A DNA stretch of 64,000 nt, taken from positions 44,854 through 108,853 of the forward strand of contig NZ_KB907254.1 of NCBI RefSeq assembly GCF_000381905.1, read 5' to 3'. The translations under genes and the position numbers were made by a program. Numbering within the stretch: the stretch's first letter is position 1; every line of letters begins with the position of its first letter. The notes beneath the pieces are model-generated. The model was given only the letters and a program-made list of their open reading frames with translations, was not told the DNA's origin and made no database searches. This document shows, in pieces, positions 26,932 through 36,439 of the stretch. The stretch is from Paenibacillus fonticola DSM 21315. GTDB taxonomy: Bacteria > Bacillota > Bacilli > Paenibacillales > Paenibacillaceae.

Positions 26932-29397
26932 TCATCCCTCCATAACATCTGGTCTGTCATCGTGGGAAATATGAGCAGATTTAAGAGCATGGATATGAAG
27001 CGAGTTTACAACGGCCCGTCCTGATTTTGTGCTTATTCCAACCTGATGAATCGGAGCATCCGGGAAAATTTGATCCGTCAGGGCAACCAGCCCGTTATTT
27101 GCATACACTTCAACCGCATTGCGATCCAGCCAGATATGCAGCTTTATTTTTCCATTCTCCGGAGTCACTTTGGCACCGTGCTTGCATGCAAACGACGGGT
27201 GAAAATCAGTCAGACCCGATTTCGAGCGGTCGATAAATAGCCATTGATCCACAGGGTCATATCCGATAATAATCTCACTCTGTTCAGGGGATTTCATGAT
27301 GATATGAACCGCGTCCCCAGACTGGATATCGATATCCGCTTCAATCTCCAGCAGATCATCGTTTGTTGTCTGCATAAAAGGAACCTGTGGCGTAACCGTC
27401 ACATTATTCCAGCTCATCGATTCTTTTCGCAGCTGCTCAATTTCTCGAACAGGCATTTGGATCAAGACAATGTCCCCGTCTCGGTTGGTCAATGATAATG
27501 CACGTGGCAGCGTCATTGCACCTCTCCAGATTTCGGTAGGTGTCTCGTTGGCATATTTCCAATTACTCATCCATCCGATGATCACGCGCCGTCCGTCTTG
27601 CTCAGGTATATCTGACCAAGATACCCCCGCATAATTATCCCTGCCATAATCGAGCCACTTGATATGATCTGGCGAGTTGTCGTTAACGAACGTATATCCG
27701 TCGAACTCTCCGATAAAATACTGCGTACGTGAGCCTTCTGGGCAGGAGGGATTATCCCCTATGCTTATAATAAGTACCCATTTCGAAATCCCACTGTCAT
27801 CTACAGGCAGCTCAAAGAGATCCGGGCACTCCCAAACCCCGTCATGGGAGCCTTCCCCCTTTCCGAATTCGCTCGAGAACGACCATTCACGCAAATTTTT
27901 CGATCTATAGAATCGAACTCGATCTCCCGCGACAATGACCATAACCCAGCTTTCACTTTGCGAGTGCCAAAATACCTTTGGATCCCGGAAGTCAACTAGA
28001 TCATGCTCGACGAGAGCCGGATTCCCCTCGTATTTATGCCAGGTTCGGCCTTTATCGCTGCTGTATGCCAAGCTTTGCCGCTGACGCGGTTGTTCGGTCT
28101 CAGGGCATGTGTCCGCATGGGTGAAGAGCGCCACCAATCCATGAGAACCTTCGAACAGTCCACTGCTGTTGTTCCAGTCAACAACACAGCAACCGGAGAA
28201 GATGGCTCCATGTTCATCTGGGAACAGAGCAATAGGCTCATGACGCCAATGAACCAAGTCTTGGCTTATCGCATGGCCCCAGTGCATTGGCCCCCATTTG
28301 TTGCTATAAGGATGGTGCTGATAAAATAGATGATATTCCCCTTCGTAATAGACCAACCCGTTTGGATCATTTAACCATTGGGCTGGGGGCGTGAAATGAA
28401 ATCCAGGTCTGAATCTATCATGATTGCGCTGGTGAATTGAATGGATCATATGATTTATCTCATTTGTAGTCGGCATTGACTGAATAGCTCCCTTCCGTGT
28501 CGTTACTAACGCACCGCCGGCATTAGCAAAAGTCAGCATATGGATCATCTGCTGTTTGGTCAGCTGATTTAAAGAGGTTTCAGCCATTAATATTTTATAT
28601 AGCAAGCAGCCTAGAAAAGCGTCACCCGCTCCCGTCGTATCGATGCTCTCTACCTGGAAACCCGGGACATAACCGTCGTGATCAGCCAGTCGGTAATAGC
28701 AACCTTTCTCTGCTAAAGTTACTACGATCAAGTCAATTTCATATTGTTGTTGCAGCTCTAGCGAGCCCTTTTCCAAATCTGTTGTCCCGGTTATGAAATA
28801 AAGCTCTTCTTCCGATATTTTCAGGATATCGGCATGACTCATGCCCCAAAGGATGTTCTGTCTCGCTTCCTCTTTGCTCTCCCATAATGAAAACCGGATG
28901 TTGGGATCGAACGATAGCAGGATTCCCACCTCTCTAGCCTTAAGGACTGCCTCTCTAGTTGCTGTTCGGGCTGGCTCGTGGGTCATCGATAAAGTTCCAA
29001 AATGCAGTGCCCGACAATTTTCAATCATATCGAACGGGATATCGGTTGAACGTAAGAACGTATCCGCTCCCGGTTTCCGGTAGAAGCTGAACGATCGATC
29101 TCCTTTATCATTCAGATGGACAAAAGCCAGCGTTGTATTCGCTTCTTCTGTATGCGAAAGCGCAGACACGTCAACTCCGCAGCTAATCAAAGTATCGCGT
29201 AGCAATGAACCGAAATGATCTTCCCCAACCTTACTGATCAATGCCGATTGCCCCCCTAAACGCGCTAACGCAACTGCTACGTTAGCCGGGGCTCCTCCAG
29301 GGTTGCATTCCAACTGCTGGTTGTCGTTGCCTCCCGTTGTCCGATCTGCTGGAGTAAAGTCTATCAGCACTTCCCCGATGGCTATTACATCAAGCAC
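26932..29397 (-). CDS. Fused fructokinase-GH32 fructan beta-fructosidase
   Basis: 821 residues in one uninterrupted frame. Residues 1-320 form a PfkB fructokinase with CNPGGAPANVA (31-41) and DTTGAGDAF (253-261, base D259). After a linker of about 10 residues, residues 332-815 form a GH32 enzyme with D344 (WLNDPNG), D472 (DFRDPKV) and E523 (WECPDLF). Words such as DYGRDNYAGVSWSD and GAIFSGCCVVD resemble exo-levanase/inulinase enzymes rather than sucrose-6-phosphate hydrolases. With no signal peptide it is cytoplasmic: one chain could release fructose and phosphorylate it. All catalytic residues of both halves are intact. The start is clear (GGTGGGGAG before ATG). Confidence 0.93.
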   Translation of the reverse strand: MLDVIAIGEVLIDFTPADRTTGGNDNQQLECNPGGAPANVAVALARLGGQSALISKVGEDHFGSLLRDTLISCGVDVSALSHTEEANTTLAFVHLNDKGDRSFSFYRKPGADTFLRSTDIPFDMIENCRALHFGTLSMTHEPARTATREAVLKAREVGILLSFDPNIRFSLWESKEEARQNILWGMSHADILKISEEELYFITGTTDLEKGSLELQQQYEIDLIVVTLAEKGCYYRLADHDGYVPGFQVESIDTTGAGDAFLGCLLYKILMAETSLNQLTKQQMIHMLTFANAGGALVTTRKGAIQSMPTTNEINHMIHSIHQRNHDRFRPGFHFTPPAQWLNDPNGLVYYEGEYHLFYQHHPYSNKWGPMHWGHAISQDLVHWRHEPIALFPDEHGAIFSGCCVVDWNNSSGLFEGSHGLVALFTHADTCPETEQPRQRQSLAYSSDKGRTWHKYEGNPALVEHDLVDFRDPKVFWHSQSESWVMVIVAGDRVRFYRSKNLREWSFSSEFGKGEGSHDGVWECPDLFELPVDDSGISKWVLIISIGDNPSCPEGSRTQYFIGEFDGYTFVNDNSPDHIKWLDYGRDNYAGVSWSDIPEQDGRRVIIGWMSNWKYANETPTEIWRGAMTLPRALSLTNRDGDIVLIQMPVREIEQLRKESMSWNNVTVTPQVPFMQTTNDDLLEIEADIDIQSGDAVHIIMKSPEQSEIIIGYDPVDQWLFIDRSKSGLTDFHPSFACKHGAKVTPENGKIKLHIWLDRNAVEVYANNGLVALTDQIFPDAPIHQVGISTKSGRAVVNSLHIHALKSAHISHDDRPDVMEG

Positions 29398-29445
29398 GGT
29401 TTCTCCCCACCTATCTCTATTTGTTGCTAAATATTTTAATGATTA

Positions 29446-31068
29446 CTATTGCTGTAAAGTCTCGTTATACCGATCTAGACCTGTTTGATAAATTTCCATC
29501 AACTCGTTTAGGCCCATCTTTTCAAGTGTCTTCACATAGCTGTCCCACTTCTCGTCCACGCCGCCCTCAACAATAAACTTGCCTCTTTGGGTATTTGCAT
29601 ATTTAATCAGTTCCGACTCAATCTTATTGATTTTGTCCAGTTCCTCCGGCTCGAAAAAGATGCTAGGATAGTTTTCCTTCTCCATATATGGATTATAGTA
29701 TTGCTCTAAGTCTTCCGCACGCTGCTGAGCTCTAGGCTCCATATCAACAACCTTACCGAAGTCTTCGATGGTGATCACGCCAGGACCGCCTGAACCTGGA
29801 GCCACTTTCTGACGAAACTCGCCTGCGGAAGTTCCCTCAGGAAGCGGAAGGTTCACCAACTTCCCATTTTCGTCTTTCTTGAAAACGACATCCAGCGGAC
29901 CCCAGTGAATTTGAGCCGCCATGTAAGGTTCATACTGCTGATCAATCCAACGCATGGTGATCTCCGGATAGCGGTTCTCTTTCGTAATCATGAAGGCACC
30001 TCGTCCCGGACCGCCGCCATTGCTTCGGCCGATCGATTGATCTCCATTTGGACCTTTTAATGGGGACAGCAGAACATAATCCTGACTGCGCTCCGGTCCG
30101 ACAACCTCTTCGATTTCCCACCAGATGTAGGAGCCGAGCGTTTCGTCTGTTGATTTGCCTTTTGCTAAATACTGAGCCGCATCCTGAGTGAAGGATTCAG
30201 GATCAATCAAGCCCTGCTTATACCACTTTTCATGAAAATATTTCAAGGCTTCCTTATATTCGGGCTGCGTAGCGGTAAAAATCACCTTCCCGTCTCGAAC
30301 GATCCGATGCTCCAGGTTATCCGGAAGACCGAAAGCTCCGAATATACCAGCAATGTCCATACACCATTGCATGTGCATAAAGCTGAGCGGGATTTCATCC
30401 GGCTTACCGTTCCCGTTCGGATCCTGCGTTTTAAAGGCGACCAAAGCTTCCGTGTATTCATCTAGCGTTTCCGGAACTTTCAAACCAAGTTTATCGAGCC
30501 ACTGTTTATTGATGACGTGGAAGAAGGGGTTGGTTCCCAGGTTATTCTCTTCCCAAGTCGGCAGCCCATAGATATGTCCATCCGGCGCTGTGATCGATGA
30601 TTTGATATCCGGCCGGCGTTCAAAAAGCGCTTTCAAATTAGGCGCATATTGCTCAATTAAATCCTCCAGCGGAATAATAGTTCCATCTTTTCCGTAATTG
30701 ATTAGCTCGTAATCCGTAAATCCTGCTCCGTAAAAGGCATCCGGCAAATTTCCGCTAGCCAAAAGCAGATTTTTCTTCTCTGTATAATCGGTGTCCGGAA
30801 TGTTCTCCCAGTCGATCTTCACATTTGTTTGTTCCTCCAGCCGTTTAAAAATCTCCATTTGAGCGTATTCTGGAGCTAACGCTGCTTTTGGAGAAACCAT
30901 TTTTAACGTCACCGCTTCGTTTACAATTGGAAGACCCTCTTTATTAAAGCTTGCAGTCACGTCCAGATTTCCCGCCTGATTCTTGGAGCCACCGCCACCC
31001 GAACATCCACTTAGGGCAAATACTCCGGCCAACATTAGAAGTCCAGCACCTTTAATTATTGATCTCAT
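29446..31068 (-). CDS. LplA/YtcQ-type sugar solute-binding lipoprotein
   Basis: 540 residues, longer than CUT1 proteins and typical of the LplA/YtcQ group common in Paenibacillus. The lipobox is ALSGC (Cys 22), followed by a Gly/Ser linker. The body has TNVKIDWENIPDTDYTEKKN and LEDLIEQYAPNLKAL, family landmarks. It should bind an oligosaccharide outside the cell for the two permeases encoded upstream in the same operon. Downstream lie the two fructoside hydrolase genes. GGGAGG lies before the ATG. Confidence 0.9.
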   Translation of the reverse strand: MRSIIKGAGLLMLAGVFALSGCSGGGGSKNQAGNLDVTASFNKEGLPIVNEAVTLKMVSPKAALAPEYAQMEIFKRLEEQTNVKIDWENIPDTDYTEKKNLLLASGNLPDAFYGAGFTDYELINYGKDGTIIPLEDLIEQYAPNLKALFERRPDIKSSITAPDGHIYGLPTWEENNLGTNPFFHVINKQWLDKLGLKVPETLDEYTEALVAFKTQDPNGNGKPDEIPLSFMHMQWCMDIAGIFGAFGLPDNLEHRIVRDGKVIFTATQPEYKEALKYFHEKWYKQGLIDPESFTQDAAQYLAKGKSTDETLGSYIWWEIEEVVGPERSQDYVLLSPLKGPNGDQSIGRSNGGGPGRGAFMITKENRYPEITMRWIDQQYEPYMAAQIHWGPLDVVFKKDENGKLVNLPLPEGTSAGEFRQKVAPGSGGPGVITIEDFGKVVDMEPRAQQRAEDLEQYYNPYMEKENYPSIFFEPEELDKINKIESELIKYANTQRGKFIVEGGVDEKWDSYVKTLEKMGLNELMEIYQTGLDRYNETLQQ

Positions 31069-31183
31069 TCATTAACCTCCCTATAAATCCTTCCATGTGA
31101 AAAAAGGGTTTTGCTTCTCTTTAGTAAACAACCTAAAATGCGTTCTGCCCTCCACATCCCCCCCTTCAAGCTCCATCTCTTTA

Positions 31184-32080
31184 TCAGCCCTTGATTGATC
31201 CGATCATTACACCTTTAACGAAGTATTTCTGCAAGAATGGATACAATAGGAGCAGCGGCAAGCTGGATACGATAATGACACCATATTTGATTAGCTCGGT
31301 AACTCGCATTTTCGCCGCATAGGATTCCACATCGACCATCATGCCGGAGTTGACCTGATTCTGGACAAGGATGTTACGAAGGATCAATTGCAGCGGATAC
31401 TTATTTTCATCGTTCAAATAAATCAAAGCATCGAAAAAACCGTTCCAGAAGCCAACGACATGATACAGCACCATCACTGCAAGGATGGACTTCGACAAAG
31501 GTAATACAATGCTCCAAAAAAACTTAGTGTTAGAACAACCGTCGATTGAAGCAGCCTCCCACATTTCATCTGGAATAGACGATTGAAAAAAGGTTCTTAC
31601 AATAATGACGTTGAATACACCGCCAGCCCCAGGAATAACCAAGGCCCAGATCGTGTTCAGCATATGAAGATCCTTGATTAACAAATACGTAGGAATCAAT
31701 CCACCGCTAAAAAACATGGTAATCATTAAGAACCACATCATGAACGTTTTCCCCACCAGATTTTTACGCGCCAACGGATAGGCCGCAAAAACGGTCACAG
31801 CTACGCCGATCAAAGTTCCTGCACCTGCATATAAAATGGAATTGGCGTATCCAATCCAAATGGATGAATCGTTAAAAATTCTTGCATATCCATCCAGCGT
31901 AAAGCCCTTCGGGAACAACCATACTTCCCCGGAATAAATCAGATTAGGATCAGAGAATGAGGCGATCAGTACAAAATATAGCGGGAATAAAACAAGCAGC
32001 ATGATTACGGTCAATACGGTATGGTTGATGACATCAAACCATGCGTCTCCCCTACTTCTTCTTTTTAATAATTCGTTCAA
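31184..32080 (-). CDS. ABC transporter permease, LplC/YtcP type
   Basis: 298 residues, six membrane segments, EAA loop EAASIDGCSNTKFFW, and the ending KGVMIGSIKG typical of the group. It pairs with the LplB-type permease 13 bp upstream and the binding protein 115 bp downstream. There is no ATPase gene in this cluster, as in the two clusters to the left. It probably carries a fructo-oligosaccharide because of the downstream enzymes. Confidence 0.9.
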   Translation of the reverse strand: MNELLKRRSRGDAWFDVINHTVLTVIMLLVLFPLYFVLIASFSDPNLIYSGEVWLFPKGFTLDGYARIFNDSSIWIGYANSILYAGAGTLIGVAVTVFAAYPLARKNLVGKTFMMWFLMITMFFSGGLIPTYLLIKDLHMLNTIWALVIPGAGGVFNVIIVRTFFQSSIPDEMWEAASIDGCSNTKFFWSIVLPLSKSILAVMVLYHVVGFWNGFFDALIYLNDENKYPLQLILRNILVQNQVNSGMMVDVESYAAKMRVTELIKYGVIIVSSLPLLLLYPFLQKYFVKGVMIGSIKG

Positions 32081-32093
32081 AGTGAGATCCCCC

Positions 32094-33044
32094 TTACCAC
32101 AAGCTGGTTTCCGTCATTTTTTTGGCGATCCGGTTGACGGTAACAATTAAGACAATGTTAATCATGGAATTGAACAAGCCAACCGCCGTTGAAAAGCTGT
32201 ATTGAGCCTTCTGAATCCCCATCTCATAAACATAGGTTGGAATAATATTGGAGGTAGCGTAGTTCAAATCGCTTTGCATCAGAAATGCCTTTTCAAAACC
32301 AATACTCATAATGTTGCCGAGTGCTAGAATCAGCAGGATCACAATCGTCGGTAAAATACTTGGAATATCCACGTTCCATATCCGCTTCCATTTGCTTGCC
32401 CCATCCATCGTCGCGGCTTCATGCAATTCCGGATTTACCCCCGCTAGAGCAGCTAGGTAGATAATTGTGGAGAAGCCCGTCTCTTGCCAAATCCCTGACA
32501 ATATATACAAGGGACGGAACCAACCTTCATTGGCCATAAACAGAATAGGCTCCCCGCCTAACCAGGTAATGATGTGGTTCACTATTCCGCTGTTGGGCGA
32601 TAAAAAAACATGGAGCATGCCAACCAGCACAACGGTAGAAATAAAGTGCGGCGCATAAATAACGGTCTGGATAAATTTCTTATATCGCTTGCCAAGCATC
32701 TGATTCAGCATAATTGCAATGATGATTGGCGCAGGAAAGCTAAACACCAGCGATAGAAAGCTAAGTGTCAGCGTATTATTCATGATCGTCCAAAAATTAT
32801 AGGAATTGAAAAAATCAATAAAGTGCTGAAAGCCCACCCATTCGCTTCCCCATATTCCCCGGCTAGGGGAAAAATCCTTAAAGGCGATTTGCACTCCGTA
32901 CATCGGATAGTATTTGAATACAAGGTAAACCATAATGATTGGCAGCAAAAACAGATACAGTTCATAATCGCGTTTTATTCGGCTCCATGTTTTACGACTG
33001 GGTTTGATCATGGATTGCTCCAACCCGCTAGTTCTTGATTTCAT
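32094..33044 (-). CDS. ABC transporter permease, LplB type
   Basis: 316 residues, six membrane segments; motifs FYYPMYGVQIAFKDF-like (KYYPMYGVQIAFKDFSPSRG) and EAATMDGASKWKRIW mark the LplB group. First gene of the operon LplB-LplC-LplA-kinase/GH32-LamG/GH32. ATG 33044 is chosen because GAAAGGAAG lies before it; the open frame goes on to 33095, into the operator. The LacI operator at 33081-33095 sits about 40 bp upstream of this start. Confidence 0.9.
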   Translation of the reverse strand: MKSRTSGLEQSMIKPSRKTWSRIKRDYELYLFLLPIIMVYLVFKYYPMYGVQIAFKDFSPSRGIWGSEWVGFQHFIDFFNSYNFWTIMNNTLTLSFLSLVFSFPAPIIIAIMLNQMLGKRYKKFIQTVIYAPHFISTVVLVGMLHVFLSPNSGIVNHIITWLGGEPILFMANEGWFRPLYILSGIWQETGFSTIIYLAALAGVNPELHEAATMDGASKWKRIWNVDIPSILPTIVILLILALGNIMSIGFEKAFLMQSDLNYATSNIIPTYVYEMGIQKAQYSFSTAVGLFNSMINIVLIVTVNRIAKKMTETSLW

Positions 33045-33080
33045 CCTGATACTTCCTTTCTCGTATGAACTTTTGCAATA

Positions 33081-33095
33081 TTGAAACGTTTCCAA
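33081..33095. promoter_or_regulatory. LacI-family operator of the fructoside operon
   Basis: TTGAAACGTTTCCAA is a near-perfect palindrome, the same as the two sites upstream of the neighbouring LacI gene. It also resembles a cre site, so CcpA could act here too. Confidence 0.7.
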
Positions 33096-33197
33096 TTTTT
33101 CTTGAGAAAAACGTCAATCTGCAATACCACACGTTGAGGCAGTCGTAGCAGTTGGTGTTTTTCTAATAAGGAGAAGTCTATTATTGAACGAATTTAA

Positions 33198-34166
33198 TCA
33201 GGTAGTTTCACCTTGTCTAAATTCAACCGGAAGAAGATAAACTTCTCGATCCAGTATTTCGCCTTCGATCTTTTTGTAGAGTAGCCTGATCGTCATACGC
33301 GCCATCTCTTCTACAGGCTGCCTAATCGTTGATAATATAGGATGGAAATAAGGATGATCCTGAATGCCGTCGTATCCAATGACCTTCACATCGTCTGGAA
33401 CACGGATCCCCTCCCTGCCTGCTCTTTCTATATATTTAGCGGCAAACATATCGGTTATGGCAAAAATGCCGTCTACATCACGATGATTCCTTAGAAATTC
33501 CCCAAAATAGGCATCGTCATCCACCACGGGATCCGGCTTTTCGTATACGATATAGTCGATACCTAACTTTTTTGCCTCATCGATAAAACCTTCTCTTCGG
33601 TTCATCGTTTCACTAAAAACAGAGGTAACGCTTCCTAGATAAGCAGGTTTCCTCGCCCCCGCTTTGACGAGTTCTCTTAGAGCCAAGCGCCCCCCTTCAT
33701 AATTATCCGACGTAACGCATGTGATGTTCTTGTTGAAATGTCTATCGATACTAACAATCGGAATGTCATTACTCACGTTATCTTCAATGTCGTTGTACGT
33801 AATGCCTACAATACCTGCCACTTTATTTTGCTGAAGCATCTCCAGATAATACAATTCCTTTTCAGGTTTGCCACCGCTATTGCAAAGCATCAGCTTAAAG
33901 CCTTCCCGATCCAACTCATCTTCAATGTAATAAGCCAATTCAGAAAAAAAGGGATGCCAGATACTCGGGAGCAGCAGAGCTACCATCTTGGATTTCCGCA
34001 TTTTGAAATTTCGGGCAATCTCATTAGGAATATAATTCAACTCTTGTATAGCTTTCTCAACTTTTCTTCGCGTTGTGGGACTTACAGCGCCCGAATTGTT
34101 AATAACTCGGGACACGGTTCCCACAGCTACCCCAGCTAACTTGGCTACATCTTTAATGCTTGACAT
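33198..34166 (-). CDS. LacI-family regulator of the LplABC-GH32 operon
   Basis: 322 residues. N-terminal helix-turn-helix and hinge (IKDVAKLAGVAVGTVSRVIN, 4-23), then the periplasmic-binding effector domain. It lies directly upstream of the transporter operon and on the same strand. Three near-identical palindromes, one before the operon and two before this gene, make it the likely repressor of both. ATG 34166 is preferred over 34178 as it starts right at the conserved SSIKDVAKLAG. The inducer is probably a fructose-containing sugar. Confidence 0.92.
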   Translation of the reverse strand: MSSIKDVAKLAGVAVGTVSRVINNSGAVSPTTRRKVEKAIQELNYIPNEIARNFKMRKSKMVALLLPSIWHPFFSELAYYIEDELDREGFKLMLCNSGGKPEKELYYLEMLQQNKVAGIVGITYNDIEDNVSNDIPIVSIDRHFNKNITCVTSDNYEGGRLALRELVKAGARKPAYLGSVTSVFSETMNRREGFIDEAKKLGIDYIVYEKPDPVVDDDAYFGEFLRNHRDVDGIFAITDMFAAKYIERAGREGIRVPDDVKVIGYDGIQDHPYFHPILSTIRQPVEEMARMTIRLLYKKIEGEILDREVYLLPVEFRQGETT

Positions 34167-34211
34167 CTTAACCCTCACTTAAGCTTTTATGATAATCATA
34201 ATAACACTAAA

Positions 34212-34248
34212 TTGGAAACGTTTCAATATTTTTTTGGAAACGTTTCTA
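34212..34248. promoter_or_regulatory. Twin LacI operators before the regulator gene
   Basis: TTGGAAACGTTTCAA (34212-34226) and TTGGAAACGTTTCTA (34234-34248), centres 22 bp apart, that is two turns of the helix. They suggest autoregulation. Confidence 0.75.
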
Positions 34249-34266
34249 TATGATCTTTTCATTGCA

Positions 34267-34377
34267 TTAGTAATCGTGGTTCATACCGGTTAAAACTTTT
34301 GCTACACCCGGGGTACTACGAGAACGATACTCAAAATACCCTTCACCAAAATGGCTGATCAGTTGTTTCAGCATCAT
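34267..34377 (-). pseudogene. Short C-terminal-like fragment, unknown family
   Basis: A 36-codon frame that begins MMLKQLISHFGEGYFEYR and ends VAKVLTGMNHDY. It reads like the C-terminus of a protein, but no ribosome site precedes the ATGs and I do not recognise the family. It may be a decayed gene end. The rest of 34249-34450 shows nothing else. Confidence 0.25.
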
Positions 34378-34450
34378 TTCGGGCAGTGATTTCGGATATA
34401 CTTAGGATACGAAACCTGATGGAATCTTACTTACCGTTCAACTAGGCATT

Positions 34451-34552
34451 GTTTGGCCGCTTTCATGCGGTCATCCGGTTTGATACAATTAATGAACGAT
34501 AACAACGATATGATGAAAAGAGACTGATTCCATGTGAGAAGAGATTATTAGC
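34451..34552 (+). pseudogene. 5' remnant of a second pepT copy
   Basis: About 100 bp nearly identical to the upstream region and first codons of pepT at 35085-35185. Both carry GGCCGCTTTCATGCGG, CATCCGGTTTGATACAA and GATGAAAAGAG before the start. Here the start codon is followed at once by TGA and the similarity ends after about seven codons. Since repeats of the promoter and start are shared, this is a duplicated and truncated gene start. Confidence 0.85.
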
Positions 34553-34596
34553 CTTCCCACTTTTTATATGTTTTTTTATATCTTGCTACGTTCCTG

Positions 34597-34974
34597 CTAT
34601 TTCTTCCGGCTGTTAATAATCCCTGCCTGGAAGTTGAGAAGACCGATCATTTCCTCCGTATTCTGATGAATCCCGTCCTTATGCATTCTATTTACTGTAT
34701 TCTTCGTATAGTTTGTAGTAGGAGCAAATTCCGCATCCTGCTGAAATTCACTGATTAATATTTGCGAACCATCTTCTCTTACTAAATATTGTCGGATGAA
34801 GCTGCCTTCGCGGCTTGTTACCAGCTTCCCGGTTTGACCGCTCTTTTTCTGATCTTCACTTGTTTCCGGCTGTCCCTCTATGTCGAATTTGTATTCTAAA
34901 GAGTGATTATACCGGTCTGCATTGTACGCCTTTCTAGATGCAGCGGAATAATTGTTGCCCGCTGAAATACGCAT
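34597..34974 (-). CDS. Hypothetical protein
   Basis: 125 residues, hydrophilic, rich in Asn, Gln and Ser, without signal peptide, membrane segment or cysteine. It begins MRISAGNNYSAASRKAYN, a start that recalls small flagellar or spore-related proteins, but I do not recognise the family. GGAGGTGG lies about seven bases before the ATG, which supports a real gene. It lies between the pepT start remnant and the intact pepT, so it belongs to the rearranged stretch. Confidence 0.6.
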   Translation of the reverse strand: MRISAGNNYSAASRKAYNADRYNHSLEYKFDIEGQPETSEDQKKSGQTGKLVTSREGSFIRQYLVREDGSQILISEFQQDAEFAPTTNYTKNTVNRMHKDGIHQNTEEMIGLLNFQAGIINSRKK

Positions 34975-35164
34975 ATTTTAATCCACCTCCAGCTAAATTA
35001 AATATTCTCTATCCCACTCTGTATATCGGCGGGATTTTGGGATATTTTAGCATATGGGTCTGCTTTCCACGGCTTCCCGCTGCTTTGGCCGCTTTCATGC
35101 GGACATCCGGTTTGATACAATTTAATGAACGATAACAACGATATGATGAAAAGAGGCTGATTTC

Positions 35165-36403
35165 ATGAGAGACGAGATCATTAGCAGGTTTACTTCCTAC
35201 GTTCGAATCGACACGCAATCCAATGAAGACAACGAGATTTGCCCGTCTACTCCTGGTCAACTCACCCTGGCAAGGCAACTGGTTCAAGAGCTGCAAAAGA
35301 TCGGCATGGAGGACGTTAGTCTGGATGACAATGGCTATGTCATGGCTACGCTCCCGGGCAACACGGTAAAGGATGTACCGGTGATCGGCTTTCTGGCCCA
35401 TTTGGATACGGCTACCGATTTTACGGGCGCCAATGTGCAGCCGCAAATCGTGGAGCGTTATGATGGCGGCGATATTACGTTGAATGAAGCCCACAGCATT
35501 GTAATGTCTCCGCGGGAATTTCCTGAACTGGCCAAATACAAGGGCCATACGCTGATTACGACCGATGGCACGACCCTGCTTGGTGCTGATGATAAAGCCG
35601 GTATTGCCGAAATCATGACCGCGATGGATTATTTAATTCGTCACCCCGAAATCAAGCACGGTACAATTCGGATAGCTTTTACGCCGGATGAGGAAATCGG
35701 CAGAGGACCGGAACGGTTCGATGTGGATGCCTTCGGCGCCGAGTTCGCTTATACCGTGGATGGCGGCCCGCTTGGCGAGCTGGAATTTGAAAGCTTCAAT
35801 GCCGCGAAAGCCAAAATTACGTGCAAAGGCGTCAACGTGCATCCCGGTACGGCCAAAGGCAAAATGATCAACTCGGCCAAAATCGCCATGGAATTTCACG
35901 CCCAGCTACCGGCCGGAGAGGAGCCCGAGCATACCGAGGGCTACGAAGGCTTCTACCATCTCACTTCGATCCATGGCGATGTAGAGGAGACGCGCCTTCA
36001 GTATCTCATTCGCGATTTTGACCGCCAGCAATTCGAAGCCCGCAAGAGCCAAATGGAGAGCATCGCTAATGCACTGAGGGCGAAATATGGTCCTGACAAA
36101 GTTGTTCTCGATATTCGTGACCAGTATTTCAATATGCGCGAAAAAATCGAACCAAACATGGATATCGTGAATGTCGCCGCTGATGTAATGAGAAGTCTCG
36201 GGATTGAGCCCGTCATGACCCCAATCCGGGGCGGCACCGACGGCTCCCAGCTGTCCTACATGGGATTGCCGACACCAAATATATTTACGGGCGGCGAGAA
36301 CTATCACGGCAGATACGAGTTTATTTCAGTGGATAATATGGTTAAGGCTACTGAAGTCATTATCGGGATTGCCTGCCAATTCGAAGAGCGAGCCCAGTCG
36401 TAA
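35165..36403 (+). CDS. pepT: Peptidase T (tripeptide aminopeptidase)
   Basis: 412 residues, the usual length. An M20-family two-zinc peptidase that removes the N-terminal residue from tripeptides in the cytoplasm. Zinc and catalytic motifs are intact: HLDTA, GADDKAG, DEEIGRG and the ENYHGRYEF histidine near the end, plus RGGTDGS. The ATG is preceded by AAGAGG. It stands alone and is flanked by a broken 5' copy (34.45 kb) and a broken 3' copy (44.5 kb) of itself. A hairpin spans its stop codon. Confidence 0.96.
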   Translation: MRDEIISRFTSYVRIDTQSNEDNEICPSTPGQLTLARQLVQELQKIGMEDVSLDDNGYVMATLPGNTVKDVPVIGFLAHLDTATDFTGANVQPQIVERYDGGDITLNEAHSIVMSPREFPELAKYKGHTLITTDGTTLLGADDKAGIAEIMTAMDYLIRHPEIKHGTIRIAFTPDEEIGRGPERFDVDAFGAEFAYTVDGGPLGELEFESFNAAKAKITCKGVNVHPGTAKGKMINSAKIAMEFHAQLPAGEEPEHTEGYEGFYHLTSIHGDVEETRLQYLIRDFDRQQFEARKSQMESIANALRAKYGPDKVVLDIRDQYFNMREKIEPNMDIVNVAADVMRSLGIEPVMTPIRGGTDGSQLSYMGLPTPNIFTGGENYHGRYEFISVDNMVKATEVIIGIACQFEERAQS

Positions 36404-36420
36404 ATCGACCGGACTCGCTC
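36386..36420. terminator. Hairpin across the pepT stop codon
   Basis: GAGCGAG..GTCG pairs with CGAC..CTCGCTC, with the stop codon TAA in the loop. No strong T run follows, so its role as a terminator is uncertain. It lies between convergent genes. Confidence 0.5.
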
Positions 36421-36439
36421 TCGAATATATGCCGCCGGA

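Noticed and set aside
35009..35548. 179-codon minus-strand frame over the pepT start
   Set aside because: Antisense shadow of pepT with no motif or ribosome site.
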